DNA from: Archangium sp.
GTDB taxonomy: Bacteria; Myxococcota; Myxococcia; Myxococcales; Myxococcaceae
Assembly: GCA_022843845.1 (NCBI GenBank)
Contig: JALHMW010000003.1
Location: 1 to 64,000 of the forward strand
Direction of reading: 5' to 3'
Length of the DNA: 64,000 nt
Part shown: positions 47,241-60,246 of the stretch, piece by piece
How positions within the stretch are numbered: position 1 is the stretch's first letter
Layout: the number at the start of each line of letters is the position of its first letter
The notes under the pieces: generated by a model
What the model was told of the DNA's origin: nothing
Seen by the model: only the letters and a program-made list of their open reading frames with translations
Database searches by the model: none
Position numbers and translations under genes: made by a program

Positions 47241-48896
47241 TCAGTCGACCTGAGCGACCTTGTTCCGCGCCTCGAGGAACGACTCGACCGCCTCGGCGAC
47301 GTTGTCGGCGAGCGCCTGCTGGTACGCCTCACTCGCGAGGCGCTGCTCGTCTTCCGGGTTCGACAGGAACGACGTCTCGACGAGAATCGACGGCATCTTC
47401 GCGCCCAGGAGCACCACGAAGAGCGCCTCCTTGGTGCCGAGATCGCGAATACCTTTGTACTCCTTCGACAGGCCGCGAATGAGCGAGCGCTGAACGCTCT
47501 CGGCGAGGCGCTGCGACTCGCCGGTGTTCGCCTTCGTCGCCAGGTCCGCGAGGATGTACTGGAGGTCGTTGATGCCGCGCTCCGTCGTCGCGTTCTCACG
47601 GGCTGCGAGGCGCACCGAGTAGCGGTTGCTCGACGTATTCAGGGTGTACGTCTCGACGCCGCGCAGGTTCTTCGAGGGCGCTGCGTTGCAGTGAATCGAG
47701 ATGAACAGATCGCCGTGCTCCTTGTTGGCGATGCGGGTGCGCTGTTCGAGCGCCACGAAGGTGTCGTCGTCACGGGTGAGCACGACCTCGAGTCCCAGCG
47801 CCTCGAGTTTGTCCTTCAGCTTCAGCACCACCGCGAGGGCGACGTCCTTCTCGCGCACGCCGGTCGGCCCGATGGCGCCCGTGTCGTGCCCGCCGTGGCC
47901 CGCGTCGATGATCACCCGGCGAACCTTGAGGCCGAGCTGCTGGGCCAGCGACAGCTCATCGGCCTGCTGGTGCCTGGCGAGCGCGGCGAAGCGGGAGCGC
48001 GCGGCAGGGTCGGGCTTGCGCGCGCCAACGCGGACGTCACGCAGCGTCTCCTGGAGCGACGCGATCGCCGAGGCGTCGGACGGCTCGACCGCAGCGTCTG
48101 CGTCGACGGGCGTGGCTTCGGCGGGCGCCGGCTCCGCGCGGAGGGCGACCGGCGTCCTCCGCCCCTGAACCGATGGAGCGCTCTCGTCGTCGTTCTCTGG
48201 GTTCGTCGGCGCCGTGGGCGGCTCTTCTCTGAGCTTGCGCAGCGCCTCGGCGAGGGCCGAGACCCGCGTCGTCGTCGGAGCCGGTGTCTCGTCTTCCGTC
48301 GGCGCGTCGATGGCCACGGTCGTGGCGCGCACAGGCTTCGGAGCGGGCGCGCGCTTCGCGACGAGCTCCTTCTCCTTGCCAGGCTTCTCCTTCTTCGGCT
48401 CGACCGGCACGGGCAACGAGGCGAGGAGCTTCTGGATCTCCTTCTTCTTGTCGGTGGCGTCGTCCATCGAACGCTCGAGCACCTTGCGTGCGCCCTTCGG
48501 ATCATTCCGGCGATCGGCGAGCAGGTGCGCGAGGCCCAACGCCGCGTCGTCGGAGAGCTTGTGCTTCGGCCACGCGTCGATCAGCTTTCGCCACGAGCGC
48601 TCGGCCGCCGACAGATCGTCGGAGTTCTGCGACAGCCGCGACAGATCGGCGAACAGCTGGCCCGACATGAAGAGCGCCTCGGGAGCCCGGTCGCTCTTCG
48701 GGTACTTCGTGGCGACCACGTCGAAGCGCTTGCCGACGTTGAGCCAGTGGTGACGCAGCCCGCGGCGCTTCTCGTCCTTCTTGAGCTTCTGGTACTCGGT
48801 CTTCGCGAGCTGGTACGCCTCGTCGGCGTTCGACTTCGCGCCCCACGCAGGGAGCATCGAGAGACAGCAGATGATCAGGGTCGAGCGGATCAGCAT
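47241..48896 (-). CDS. N-acetylmuramoyl-L-alanine amidase (AmiC-like) with helical N-domain
   Basis: A 551-residue exported enzyme (ATG 48896; signal MLIRSTLIICCLSMLPAWGA). Residues of about 25-150 are TPR-like (ALFMSGQLFADLSRL), followed by a Pro/Ala/Lys-rich flexible linker. The C-terminal 200 residues are an Amidase_3 domain: VIIDAGHGGHDTGAIG, RTRIANKEHGDLFISIHCNA, and VETSFLSNPEDEQRL, with zinc ligands and the catalytic Glu. Such enzymes split daughter cells by removing stem peptides from peptidoglycan. The TPR part in place of an AMIN domain is a less common arrangement. Confidence 0.9.
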   Translation of the reverse strand: MLIRSTLIICCLSMLPAWGAKSNADEAYQLAKTEYQKLKKDEKRRGLRHHWLNVGKRFDVVATKYPKSDRAPEALFMSGQLFADLSRLSQNSDDLSAAERSWRKLIDAWPKHKLSDDAALGLAHLLADRRNDPKGARKVLERSMDDATDKKKEIQKLLASLPVPVEPKKEKPGKEKELVAKRAPAPKPVRATTVAIDAPTEDETPAPTTTRVSALAEALRKLREEPPTAPTNPENDDESAPSVQGRRTPVALRAEPAPAEATPVDADAAVEPSDASAIASLQETLRDVRVGARKPDPAARSRFAALARHQQADELSLAQQLGLKVRRVIIDAGHGGHDTGAIGPTGVREKDVALAVVLKLKDKLEALGLEVVLTRDDDTFVALEQRTRIANKEHGDLFISIHCNAAPSKNLRGVETYTLNTSSNRYSVRLAARENATTERGINDLQYILADLATKANTGESQRLAESVQRSLIRGLSKEYKGIRDLGTKEALFVVLLGAKMPSILVETSFLSNPEDEQRLASEAYQQALADNVAEAVESFLEARNKVAQVD

Positions 48897-49020
48897 GGGT
48901 TCGCTACAGGCCTGATGATGTGACCACGAGGCACACACGCCGGCAAAAAATCGGCTCGAGCGAGGCGCGTCAGCGACTGATCACCAAGGCTTCGCGACCG
49001 CGCTACAGTGCGCCACACGC

Positions 49021-50082
49021 ATGCCGCCTCCGAAGGATCAGAAGCAGGGGCAGTCGGGCTCGTCCGCGCGCGAGCTCGACGCCGTGCCGCCGCGCCGATC
49101 CACCGGCCAGATTCCTGTCTCGACCGGGAAGTCCCACGGGCAGCTCCCCCAGATCCCCGGAGGCAAGACGCCCACCGGCCAGATTCCCATCGCGACCGGC
49201 AAGTCGGCGCAAGGGCTCCCGCAGGTCTCGACGAGCAAGTCGAGCCTCCCGCCAGTCACCAGCAAGTCGAGCAACCAGCTGCCGCAGGTCGGCGCGAAGC
49301 CCACGCGCACCACCACCGGCTCGATTCCGATTCAGACCGGCAGCACGACGGGCCCCATTGCCATTCCGCCCGGCGGCTTCGACATGTCGAAGGTCAACCG
49401 CGCGCACATGACCGAGGTGCAGAAGCTCCAGCAAGACGACGCGTTCGGCTCCTGGGGTGCGCAGCGCAAGCGCGCCAACTACATCGGCAACACCACCAAC
49501 CCTGGCACGATGAAGGCGCTCCAGACCGAAGAGGAGTGGATCGACCCTGACTACAACCCCGATGGCTCGAGCCCGCTGCCTGAGTGCGTGGGCAGGGAGA
49601 CGTGGCGCGCGCTGAAGGCCCCGTTCACCAGCCACGAGGGAAAACGAACGAAGGTGTTGTTGGAGCAGGTGGTGAACCAGTTCGCCATCGGCAACAACGA
49701 TCGCTACGACGAAGACGCGCCCGGCAAGCCCCGCGGCCACATCTACGTCTGGGACGTCAGCCGCGCGATGGGCTGCGAGGTCCCCCACTTCAGCGGCGCA
49801 CGCGAGCTCTCGCTCACCCAGACCATCGACTGGCTCAGACACGAAGGGCCGATGCGCGGCTGGACGAAGATCTCAGAGAGCGACGTCTTCGACATCGCTG
49901 AGCGCGGCCAGCTGGTCGTCGTCATCCCAAAAGAAATGCGCGTGCGGCACATGGCGATCGTGATGCCGCAGGAACCCGCTGGAAGGCCGCTCCTCACCGG
50001 CGCCGGCCTGGTCGTGGGCGTCAACCTCGACATGCAGGACCTCTTCGGGGTGACAGCGATCGATTGTTATTATCATCCATGA
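49021..50082 (+). CDS. Protein with degenerate amidase-like C-terminal domain, function unknown
   Basis: A 353-residue protein without a signal peptide. The N-terminal 120 residues are low-complexity, with imperfect TGQIPxxTGKS repeats. The C-terminal 170 residues match my memory of a papain-like cell-wall amidase family: VVNQFAIGNNDRY, YVWDVSRAMGCEVPHF, and HMAIVMPQE. In that family a Cys normally precedes the WDV segment (TYCNxFVWDV-like), but here it reads RGHIYVWDVS, so the nucleophile seems lost. A binding or regulatory role is therefore more likely than catalysis. It stands alone on the plus strand. Confidence 0.6.
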   Translation: MPPPKDQKQGQSGSSARELDAVPPRRSTGQIPVSTGKSHGQLPQIPGGKTPTGQIPIATGKSAQGLPQVSTSKSSLPPVTSKSSNQLPQVGAKPTRTTTGSIPIQTGSTTGPIAIPPGGFDMSKVNRAHMTEVQKLQQDDAFGSWGAQRKRANYIGNTTNPGTMKALQTEEEWIDPDYNPDGSSPLPECVGRETWRALKAPFTSHEGKRTKVLLEQVVNQFAIGNNDRYDEDAPGKPRGHIYVWDVSRAMGCEVPHFSGARELSLTQTIDWLRHEGPMRGWTKISESDVFDIAERGQLVVVIPKEMRVRHMAIVMPQEPAGRPLLTGAGLVVGVNLDMQDLFGVTAIDCYYHP

Positions 50083-50134
50083 GTGAGCCGCCTCGCCCGT
50101 TCCGCGACTCCCAAAGCCATGAGAGAGTCCTGGG

Positions 50135-50464
50135 ATGGCTGACGAGGTGTCGTTCGCGACGTTGAACAAGGAGACCGCGGCGCAGGTCTCGGCCGCCCTG
50201 CAACAGCTGCTCTCAGACGTCAGTGCGCTGGTGGCGTTCGCCGAGCGCTCCGACTCGCCTGAGGCCGCCGCCCTGGTGAAGAACGCCGTCGCCGAGGTGA
50301 TGGTGGTCGCCCTCAATCAGCTTGGGAAGCCGCTGATGGGCGCGTGGGACTCGGTGCTCCCTGATCGCCTCAAGTCCCATCTCGGGACCGCGGCAGAGAC
50401 GCCCGCGCTCGGCTCGACGCACGATGAAGAGATGACCACCGACGAGCACGAGGCCGTGTCCTAG
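50135..50464 (+). CDS. Small acidic hypothetical protein
   Basis: A 109-residue, mostly helical, acidic protein without a signal peptide or Cys. It reads MADEVSFATLNKETAAQVSA at the start and has a polar DEEMTTDEHEAVS tail. I recognise no family. It lies 52 bp after the preceding gene on the same strand and ends just before a convergent pair of genes. Confidence 0.6.
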   Translation: MADEVSFATLNKETAAQVSAALQQLLSDVSALVAFAERSDSPEAAALVKNAVAEVMVVALNQLGKPLMGAWDSVLPDRLKSHLGTAAETPALGSTHDEEMTTDEHEAVS

Positions 50465-50471
50465 CCAGGTC

Positions 50472-50693
50472 TCAGTCACCGAAGCGCAGGTTGCAGCACG
50501 AATCGAGAGCCTTCACCGCGTCGGGCGTGAGCGCCAACCAGCCCAGCGGTTCGGTCACCCCAATCGGCCTCGAGATGAAGTCGAACACCCCGTCGTGGAG
50601 GTCGGTCACGATGCGCGCGTTGGAGACGTTCCGTGGAACGTCGAAGGCCTGACACAGGCCGCGAGGCCGCGCAAACGGCCCATCGATTTTCAC
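50472..50693 (-). CDS. Small hypothetical protein coupled to the Met-sulfoxide reductase
   Basis: A 73-residue protein with three Cys and no signal peptide. The start overlaps the stop of the reductase gene as ATGA (50690-50693), so it is translated from the same message. The sequence is not low-complexity and its codon use fits its neighbours. No family is recognised. Confidence 0.6.
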   Translation of the reverse strand: MKIDGPFARPRGLCQAFDVPRNVSNARIVTDLHDGVFDFISRPIGVTEPLGWLALTPDAVKALDSCCNLRFGD

Positions 50694-51196
50694 CCGGTGC
50701 GCTGGGTCCAGTCGCTCGCCTCGACGAGGAGCCGGGCCAGGGCCTCGACGCCCGCCTGGTCGGCCTCGCTGAAGCGACCCTTCCTCGGGCTATCGAGATC
50801 GATCACCCCGATCACCTCGCCGTTCTTCAGGAGCGGCACGACGAGCTCGCTCTCTGACGCCGAGTCACACGCGATGTGACCGGGGAACGCGTGCACGTCG
50901 GGCACCAGCACCGACTCGCGCTTCGCCACCGCCGTGCCGCAGACGCCCTTCCCGACCGCGATGCGCACGCACGCGGGCTTTCCCTGGAACGGACCCAGCA
51001 CCAGCTCGCCGCCCTTCAGAAAATACAGCCCCGACCAGTTGAGCCCCTCGAGGTGGAAGGCGATCAGCGCCGAGAGATTGGCCGCGTTCGCGATCAGATC
51101 GCGCTCGCCGTCGAACAAGCCCTTCGCCTGGCGCAGGAGCTCTTCGTAGACTTCGTGGGCCTCGCCTTCCGCCCGCCGCTCATGGAAAGCAGTCAT
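50690..51196 (-). CDS. msrC: Free methionine-(R)-sulfoxide reductase (GAF domain)
   Basis: A 168-residue single-GAF protein of the fRMsr family. The three family cysteines are visible: PACVRI, GVCGTAV and HIACDSASE. Glu and Asp residues of the binding pocket (ESELVVPL, IGVIDLDSP) are also conserved. It reduces free methionine-R-sulfoxide using thioredoxin. I use ATG 51196; an upstream in-frame ATG at 51226 would add ten residues. It is the first gene of a two-gene operon, divergent from rpsU. Confidence 0.88.
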   Translation of the reverse strand: MTAFHERRAEGEAHEVYEELLRQAKGLFDGERDLIANAANLSALIAFHLEGLNWSGLYFLKGGELVLGPFQGKPACVRIAVGKGVCGTAVAKRESVLVPDVHAFPGHIACDSASESELVVPLLKNGEVIGVIDLDSPRKGRFSEADQAGVEALARLLVEASDWTQRTG

Positions 51197-51255
51197 CTCG
51201 TTGCCTTTCCCGGCTGACTGTGCCACGAGCCGCTCGGTTTTTTCGGTATTCGACG

Positions 51256-51288
51256 CATCACCTCACGGGTGATGTCCAAAGGAGGTGA
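51256..51288 (+). promoter_or_regulatory. rpsU leader: hairpin and anti-Shine-Dalgarno pairing
   Basis: CATCACC (51256-51262) can pair with GGTGATG (51268-51274) around a 5-nt loop. TCACCTC (51258-51264) is instead perfectly complementary to GAGGTGA (51282-51288), part of the very strong AAAGGAGGTGA ribosome-binding site of rpsU. The two pairings exclude each other, so the leader could switch the site between open and hidden. Confidence 0.45.
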
Positions 51289-51297
51289 CAGGCTCAG

Positions 51298-51492
51298 ATG
51301 ACGACGATTCGTGTCAAGGACGGCGAGTCCATCGAGGGCGCTCTCAAGCGCTTCAAGAAGGCGACGGAGAAGGCCGGTATCCTCTCCGAGATCCGCAAGC
51401 GTGAGCATTACGAGAAGCCATCGGTGAAGAAGAAGAAGAAGATGATGGCTGCCAAGAAGCGCGCGGTGAAGAAGTTCCGCAAGGTCTCCTGA
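51298..51492 (+). CDS. rpsU: Ribosomal protein S21
   Basis: A 64-residue basic protein with the S21 pattern: [16 protein letters not shown], then [14 protein letters not shown] and a Lys/Arg-rich tail. S21 sits on the 30S subunit near the anti-Shine-Dalgarno sequence and helps initiation. ATG 51298 is preceded by an unusually complete GGAGGTGA ribosome-binding site. It opens the classic rpsU-(yqeY)-dnaG-rpoD macromolecular-synthesis cluster. A strong terminator hairpin lies before the next gene. Confidence 0.95.
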   Translation: MTTIRVKDGESIEGALKRFKKATEKAGILSEIRKREHYEKPSVKKKKKMMAAKKRAVKKFRKVS

Positions 51493-51549
51493 AGACCCCC
51501 TCAATGACGCGCTGGCCGGCACACGTCGGCTGACCTGTCAGGAAGTTCC

Positions 51550-51582
51550 CGGAGGTTGGCGACCAGTCGTTGCCAACCTCCG
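51550..51582 (+). terminator. Hairpin terminator/attenuator after rpsU
   Basis: An 11-bp perfect stem (CGGAGGTTGGC with GCCAACCTCCG) closes an 11-nt loop and is followed by TTTTGTTC. It lies between rpsU and yqeY and may lower read-through into the rest of the operon so that rpsU is made in excess. Confidence 0.8.
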
Positions 51583-51626
51583 TTTTGTTCGTTCCGTCGA
51601 ACCCGCCTCATCGAAGGAGACCGCAC

Positions 51627-52085
51627 ATGGCCACGCTGAAAGAGCGCCTGGATTCCGAGCTGAAGGACGCGATGCGCGCGAAGGACGAGCTGAAACTCAG
51701 CGTGCTGCGCATGCTCAAGAGCGCCGTGAAGTACAAGGAGGTCGAGGGCGAAGCGAAGGTGCTCGACGACTCCGGCGTCATGACGATCGTCGGCACGCTC
51801 ATCAAGCAGCGCCGCGACTCCGCCGCCCAGTTCAAGGAGGCCAACCGCCTCGATCTCGCCGAGAAGGAAGAGAAAGAGATCGTCGTCCTGCAGACCTACC
51901 TGCCCACGCAGCTCACCAGCGATCAGCTCACCGAAGCCGTGAAGGCCTGCATTCTCGAGTCAGGCGCGAAGACGATCAAAGAGCTCGGCATGGCCATGAA
52001 GATCGCCAGCGCGAAGCTCAAGGGTCAGGCCGAAGGCAAGGCGATCAGCGAAGAGGTCAAGGCGCAGCTCTCGCGCATGGCGTGA
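51627..52085 (+). CDS. yqeY: GatB/YqeY domain protein
   Basis: A 152-residue YqeY protein. ATG 51627 has a good GAAGGAGA ribosome-binding site. It reads MATLKERLDSELKDAMRAKD, then LSVLRMLKSAVKYKEVE, and ends with the helical tRNA-recognition-like tail KLKGQAEGKAISEEVKAQLS. YqeY resembles the tail domain of GatB; it is a frequent neighbour of rpsU and dnaG, but its precise role is not settled. Confidence 0.9.
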   Translation: MATLKERLDSELKDAMRAKDELKLSVLRMLKSAVKYKEVEGEAKVLDDSGVMTIVGTLIKQRRDSAAQFKEANRLDLAEKEEKEIVVLQTYLPTQLTSDQLTEAVKACILESGAKTIKELGMAMKIASAKLKGQAEGKAISEEVKAQLSRMA

Positions 52086-52199
52086 GCCTCCGACTCCATC
52101 GGCGCCGGGCCTGAATGGGCGGGGCGCCGCTGACTCGATCGGCTTCGTCGTGGTTACCGTAGGGGCGCGCCCGCGTGCGCGCGTGAGGAGCCGTCGCGT

Positions 52200-53960
52200 T
52201 TGTTGATCCCCGAGAACAAGATCGACGAGATCCGCGAGCGCGTCGACATGATCGCGCTGGTGCAGCGGCACGGCGTCGAGCTCAAGAAGTCGGGGCGCAG
52301 CTACAAGGGGCTCTGCCCGTTTCATCAGGAAAAATCGCCCAGCTTCTATGTCTGGGCCGACACCCGCCGCTTCAAGTGCTTCGGCTGTCAGGCCGGCGGT
52401 GACGCCATCAGCTTCGTGCAGCGCCTGCTCGGCAAGCCCTTCGTCGACACCGTGCAGGATCTCGCCAAAGAGCTCGGCATCGATCTCGAGGCCGCCGTCG
52501 ACCCGGCGATGCGGGAGAAGCAGCAGATCAAGGACGCGACCGACTTCGCGGCCCAGCACTTCCAGCAGCGCCTGTGGGACCCGGCCATCGGGCATCACGC
52601 GCGCGAGTACCTGCGCTCCCGTGGCCTCACCGACGATCTGATGCGTGCCTTCGGGCTGGGCTGGGCGCCCGTCGCGTGGACCGATCTGGCCGATCGCCTG
52701 CGTGAGCAGGGCCTGCTCGCCTTCGGAGAGAAGGCCGGCCTCGTCTCACCGCGCAGCAAGGGCGACGGCTTCTACGACATGTTCCGCGGCCGCGTGATGA
52801 TCCCCATCCGCTCGCCCGAGGGCCGCACCATCGCCTTCGGTGGCCGGCTGCTCGAGGGCGACGAGGGGCCGAAGTACCTGAACTCGAAAGAGTCGCGGCT
52901 CTACAACAAGTCCGACGTGCTCTACGCGACCGACCAGGCGCGCGACGAGATTCGCAAGAAGAAGTCGGCGGTGCTCTGCGAGGGCTACTTCGACGCCATC
53001 GGCCTGCACCAGGCTGGCGTGAAGCACGCGGTGGCTCTCTGTTCGACCGCGCTCACGCCCGGCCACATGGCGCTGCTGAGCCGCCTCGAGGCCAAGGAGC
53101 TCGTCCTGCTGCTCGACGGCGACGAAGCCGGCCGCAAGGCCGTGGAGCGCCTCGCCGGGCCCATTCTCGCGGCTGGCCAGTCCTCGCGCGTCGCCGTGCT
53201 GCCCGAAGGCGAAGACCCCGACACCTATGCCCGCAAGGTGGGCGCTGACGCCGTGCAGCAGCTCGTCTCGAAGGCCCGGCCGCTGACGGAGCACCTCTTC
53301 GTCTCGATGCTCCCCGGCGGCCCCAACGCCTCCTTCGAAGAGAAGATGAGCGCGCTGGACCGGCTCAAGGCCGTCACCTCGGTGCTGCCCGTCGGCCTCG
53401 TTCGCAGCGCCTTCTTCGGCGCCCTCTCGAAGCACTTCGGCATTCCGGCCAGCGAGCTCGAAGCGGCGCTCAAGAGCAAGAATCCCCAGACAGTGCGGGC
53501 AGTTGAGAAGCCCATCAAGGTCGAGCCGCCGCCCCGCGACCTCGAGGCGTACTACGCGGCGTGCGTGCTGCGCGATCGGCGGCTGCTCGACAAAGACGAA
53601 GACCGGGCGTGCGACGAGCTGGGCCACCCGGGCGTGCGCCGGCTGATCGCCACCATTCAGGGAGGCTCGAGCCCCGAAGACGCCGTCTACGACGCGTCTG
53701 ATTCGCTCAAGACGGCCGTCGACAAGTGGCGCCCGCAGCTCCCCCTCGCCCCCGAAGCGCTGGAACTTGCGTTCCAGGAGGCGTGTTTGAGCCTCAAGCT
53801 CAGCGCCGTTCAGGGCCACATCACCCGCATCGATCAGGAGTTCAAGCAGGTGCAGGGGGCCTCGGATCTCTCGGACGAGGCAAGACAGTTGATGGAGGAC
53901 CGTCAGAAGTTTTCGGCCCTCTTCGCCAGGCTGAAGGCCAAAAAGGGCAGGAAGCCGTGA
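52200..53960 (+). CDS. dnaG: DNA primase
   Basis: A 586-residue primase, normal length. TTG 52200 (or TTG 52203) is the start, with GAGGAG 9 bp upstream. The CHC2 zinc finger has ligands Cys39, His42, Cys60 and Cys63 (GLCPFHQEKSPSF, FKCFGCQAGGD). The catalytic TOPRIM core shows VLCEGYFDAIG and LLLDGDEAGRK. A helical C-terminal region that normally binds the DnaB helicase is less conserved. It makes RNA primers at replication forks. Confidence 0.95.
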   Translation: MLIPENKIDEIRERVDMIALVQRHGVELKKSGRSYKGLCPFHQEKSPSFYVWADTRRFKCFGCQAGGDAISFVQRLLGKPFVDTVQDLAKELGIDLEAAVDPAMREKQQIKDATDFAAQHFQQRLWDPAIGHHAREYLRSRGLTDDLMRAFGLGWAPVAWTDLADRLREQGLLAFGEKAGLVSPRSKGDGFYDMFRGRVMIPIRSPEGRTIAFGGRLLEGDEGPKYLNSKESRLYNKSDVLYATDQARDEIRKKKSAVLCEGYFDAIGLHQAGVKHAVALCSTALTPGHMALLSRLEAKELVLLLDGDEAGRKAVERLAGPILAAGQSSRVAVLPEGEDPDTYARKVGADAVQQLVSKARPLTEHLFVSMLPGGPNASFEEKMSALDRLKAVTSVLPVGLVRSAFFGALSKHFGIPASELEAALKSKNPQTVRAVEKPIKVEPPPRDLEAYYAACVLRDRRLLDKDEDRACDELGHPGVRRLIATIQGGSSPEDAVYDASDSLKTAVDKWRPQLPLAPEALELAFQEACLSLKLSAVQGHITRIDQEFKQVQGASDLSDEARQLMEDRQKFSALFARLKAKKGRKP

Positions 53961-54015
53961 ATTCGACCCTGGCGCTGTCACTGAAATGAAGCTGTGACGG
54001 TTATTTGAATTGTGT

Positions 54016-54038
54016 CCGGCCTTTGGGGTAAGGGCCGG
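54016..54038 (+). terminator. Hairpin between dnaG and rpoD
   Basis: A 9-bp stem (CCGGCCTTT with AAGGGCCGG, one G-T pair) encloses a GGGGT loop. No strong T-run follows, so it may be an attenuator, a processing site or a weak terminator. Confidence 0.5.
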
Positions 54039-54078
54039 GCCTTTGAGCAGGTTTCTCACCCCGTAGGTGCTCCCGACC

Positions 54079-56289
<2,211 letters not shown>

Positions 56290-56311
56290 GCGTCGACGGA
56301 AGCGGGTTCAG

Positions 56312-56344
56312 AAGCGGCGGGCCATCGAGTGTGGCCGGCCGCTT
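56312..56344 (+). terminator. Terminator hairpin after rpoD
   Basis: AAGCGGCGGGCC pairs with GGCCGGCCGCTT except for one mismatch, around a 9-nt loop, and is followed by a weak TCGTCGTTT. It sits 22 bp after the rpoD stop and probably ends the cluster. Confidence 0.7.
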
Positions 56345-56419
56345 CGTCGTTTCAGCCTGAAGGGGCCTCGAGCCCGGGCGAGCAGCGACAGCACCGAGCC
56401 CTCGGCGCGGACTGCGTGC

Positions 56420-58485
<2,066 letters not shown>

Positions 58486-58566
58486 CTATCGGGACGCGAG
58501 AACGATCTCCAACGTCATCGGCAGCGCAAAACTGCCGCGCACCTCGCGACGTGGCAGACTCGTGAC

Positions 58567-59658
58567 ATGCGTCGCTTCGGGCTCGTGTTGTCCGACCTTC
58601 ACCTCGGCACCGGACACAAGCGCGGCCGCATCAACATCTACGACGACTTCAAGGAAGACGACCGGCTCTCCCAGCTGCTGCGGCGCTACTCGACGGGCGA
58701 GTTCGGCGATCGACCGGTGCACCTCGTCTTCAACGGCGACATCTTCGATCTGCTCAAGGTGCCGATCATGGGCGCCTTCCCCGACGCGATCTCGGAGCGC
58801 CTCGCGAAGATCAAGCTGTACCGCTGCATCAAGGGCCACCCCGAGGTCTTCGCGGCGCTCTCGCGCTTCATGGAGAACCCGGGCTCCGAGATCACGTACC
58901 AGCCCGGCAACCACGACATGGAGTTCCACTTCCCCGGCGTGCAGCGCCTGTTCTGCCGCGCGATCACCGGAGAAGACGAACACCCGCGTGTGCACTTCGC
59001 CGGCGCCACGCCGCACTTCACGATCGACGGCGTGCAGTTTCACCATGGCCACCAGTTCGAGGCGCTCCACGCGATGGACTGGCAGCGCCTCACCCTGCCC
59101 CGCCCCGGCCGCGACCCGATCCTCAACCTGCCGTGGGGCAGCCTCTTCATTCTGCACGTCGTCAACGAGCTGGTCCGCGAGCGCCCGTACCTCGACAAGG
59201 TGCACCCGTTCTGGCCGCTCTTCGTCGGCGGCATGCTCTTCGACACGGGCTTCACCACCAAGATGCTGGGCATCAGCCTGGGCGCGCTCATTCAGGCGCG
59301 CTTCAACCCGGCGTGGTGGAAGAAGCGGCCCTTCGAGAAGCTCACCAAGTTCCTTCGGCAAGACGTCGGGTTCTTCGAGCACCTCGATCGCTTCGCCGAG
59401 CGCGCGATGAAGGCAGACCCGTCGATTCACGCGGTCATCATGGGCCACACGCACGTGCCGATGCTGCGCACGTTCGCCAACGGCCGCGTCTACGTGAACA
59501 CCGGCACGTGGATTCCGATGGTCGATCTGGGGCTCGGCCGCCTCGGGCAGAGGCTCGAGCTGCACTACGCCTTCATCGAGTGGGGCGAGGGGCCTCCGCG
59601 CGTGTCGCTGCGCCGGTGGCATGGCCGCAAGCCCGAGAGTGAAGAGGTCATCGCCTGA
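58567..59658 (+). CDS. Metallophosphoesterase (LpxH-like superfamily)
   Basis: A 363-residue calcineurin-like phosphoesterase starting at ATG 58567. All metal motifs are present: LSDLHLG, FNGDIFDLL, PGNHDMEF, HHGHQFEA and IMGHTHVPM. There is no signal peptide. The length exceeds the usual LpxH (about 240 residues) and there are extra hydrophobic segments (GSLFILHVVNEL, FGG-MLFDTG) that could hold it to the membrane. A lipid A precursor or another phosphodiester is a possible substrate, but none can be proven. Confidence 0.85.
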   Translation: MRRFGLVLSDLHLGTGHKRGRINIYDDFKEDDRLSQLLRRYSTGEFGDRPVHLVFNGDIFDLLKVPIMGAFPDAISERLAKIKLYRCIKGHPEVFAALSRFMENPGSEITYQPGNHDMEFHFPGVQRLFCRAITGEDEHPRVHFAGATPHFTIDGVQFHHGHQFEALHAMDWQRLTLPRPGRDPILNLPWGSLFILHVVNELVRERPYLDKVHPFWPLFVGGMLFDTGFTTKMLGISLGALIQARFNPAWWKKRPFEKLTKFLRQDVGFFEHLDRFAERAMKADPSIHAVIMGHTHVPMLRTFANGRVYVNTGTWIPMVDLGLGRLGQRLELHYAFIEWGEGPPRVSLRRWHGRKPESEEVIA

Positions 59659-59795
59659 TCGTCAGCGGAGCGCGCTGCCCACGCTGACAGATCGGCAACG
59701 GGCGACAGACGGTGCATCGACACTTCGAGTGCTTCGACGAAGGCACGGGCGTTGCTCTGCGTTCGAGCCACCACCCCGGCCCAGGAGCCCTCACC

Positions 59796-60188
59796 ATGAA
59801 GAAGACCCGAAGACCTCGCGGCATGACGTTGATCGAGATCGTCGTCGTGATCGCCATCACCACGATGCTGATGAGCGCGGTCGGGCTGTACGCGATCGGT
59901 CAATGGAGAGAGTCCCAGGTGAACGTCGCCAGGACGGAGCTGAAGACCCTGGAGGCCGGCCTCGACACGTACCTCGCGTTGACGGGCCGCTACCCAGACC
60001 CAGCGCAGGGCTTCACGCCGTTGCTCGAGCGGCGCGTGCTCAAAGAACCGCCGGTGGACCCGTGGGGCAACCCGTTCATCTGGACCCTGATCGCGGGCAC
60101 GCCCGTGATCACGAGCTTCGGCGCCGATGGAGAGCCAGGCGGCGATTCGTTTGACGCCGATCTCGTCATCGGCCAGCGAGCACGCTGA
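59796..60188 (+). CDS. GspG-type pseudopilin, isolated
   Basis: A 130-residue prepilin. ATG 59796 follows AGGAG. The leader MKKTRRPRG then MTLIEIVVVIAI is the class III prepilin signal cleaved by prepilin peptidase after Gly, with Glu at position +5. The body shows the GspG pattern: YPDPAQGFTPLLE, DPWGNPFIW, and SFGADGEPGGDSFDAD, the calcium-site-like loop of major pseudopilins. It normally builds the type II secretion pseudopilus, but no other secretion gene is here. The start of this gene is not near any operon partner. Confidence 0.8.
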   Translation: MKKTRRPRGMTLIEIVVVIAITTMLMSAVGLYAIGQWRESQVNVARTELKTLEAGLDTYLALTGRYPDPAQGFTPLLERRVLKEPPVDPWGNPFIWTLIAGTPVITSFGADGEPGGDSFDADLVIGQRAR

Positions 60189-60246
60189 GACAACGAAGCC
60201 GTTTGGTGAACAAGGCCCGTGGTGCGGGGGTACGATTTCGCGCGCC

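Noticed and set aside
47099..47599. N-terminal extension of the YkgJ-TPR frame
   Set aside because: It is Ser/Arg-rich, overlaps the amidase gene in another frame and has no domain, so the protein is taken to start at 47098.
47016..48923. 635-codon plus-strand open frame
   Set aside because: It is opposite the amidase gene, which has a signal peptide and catalytic motifs.
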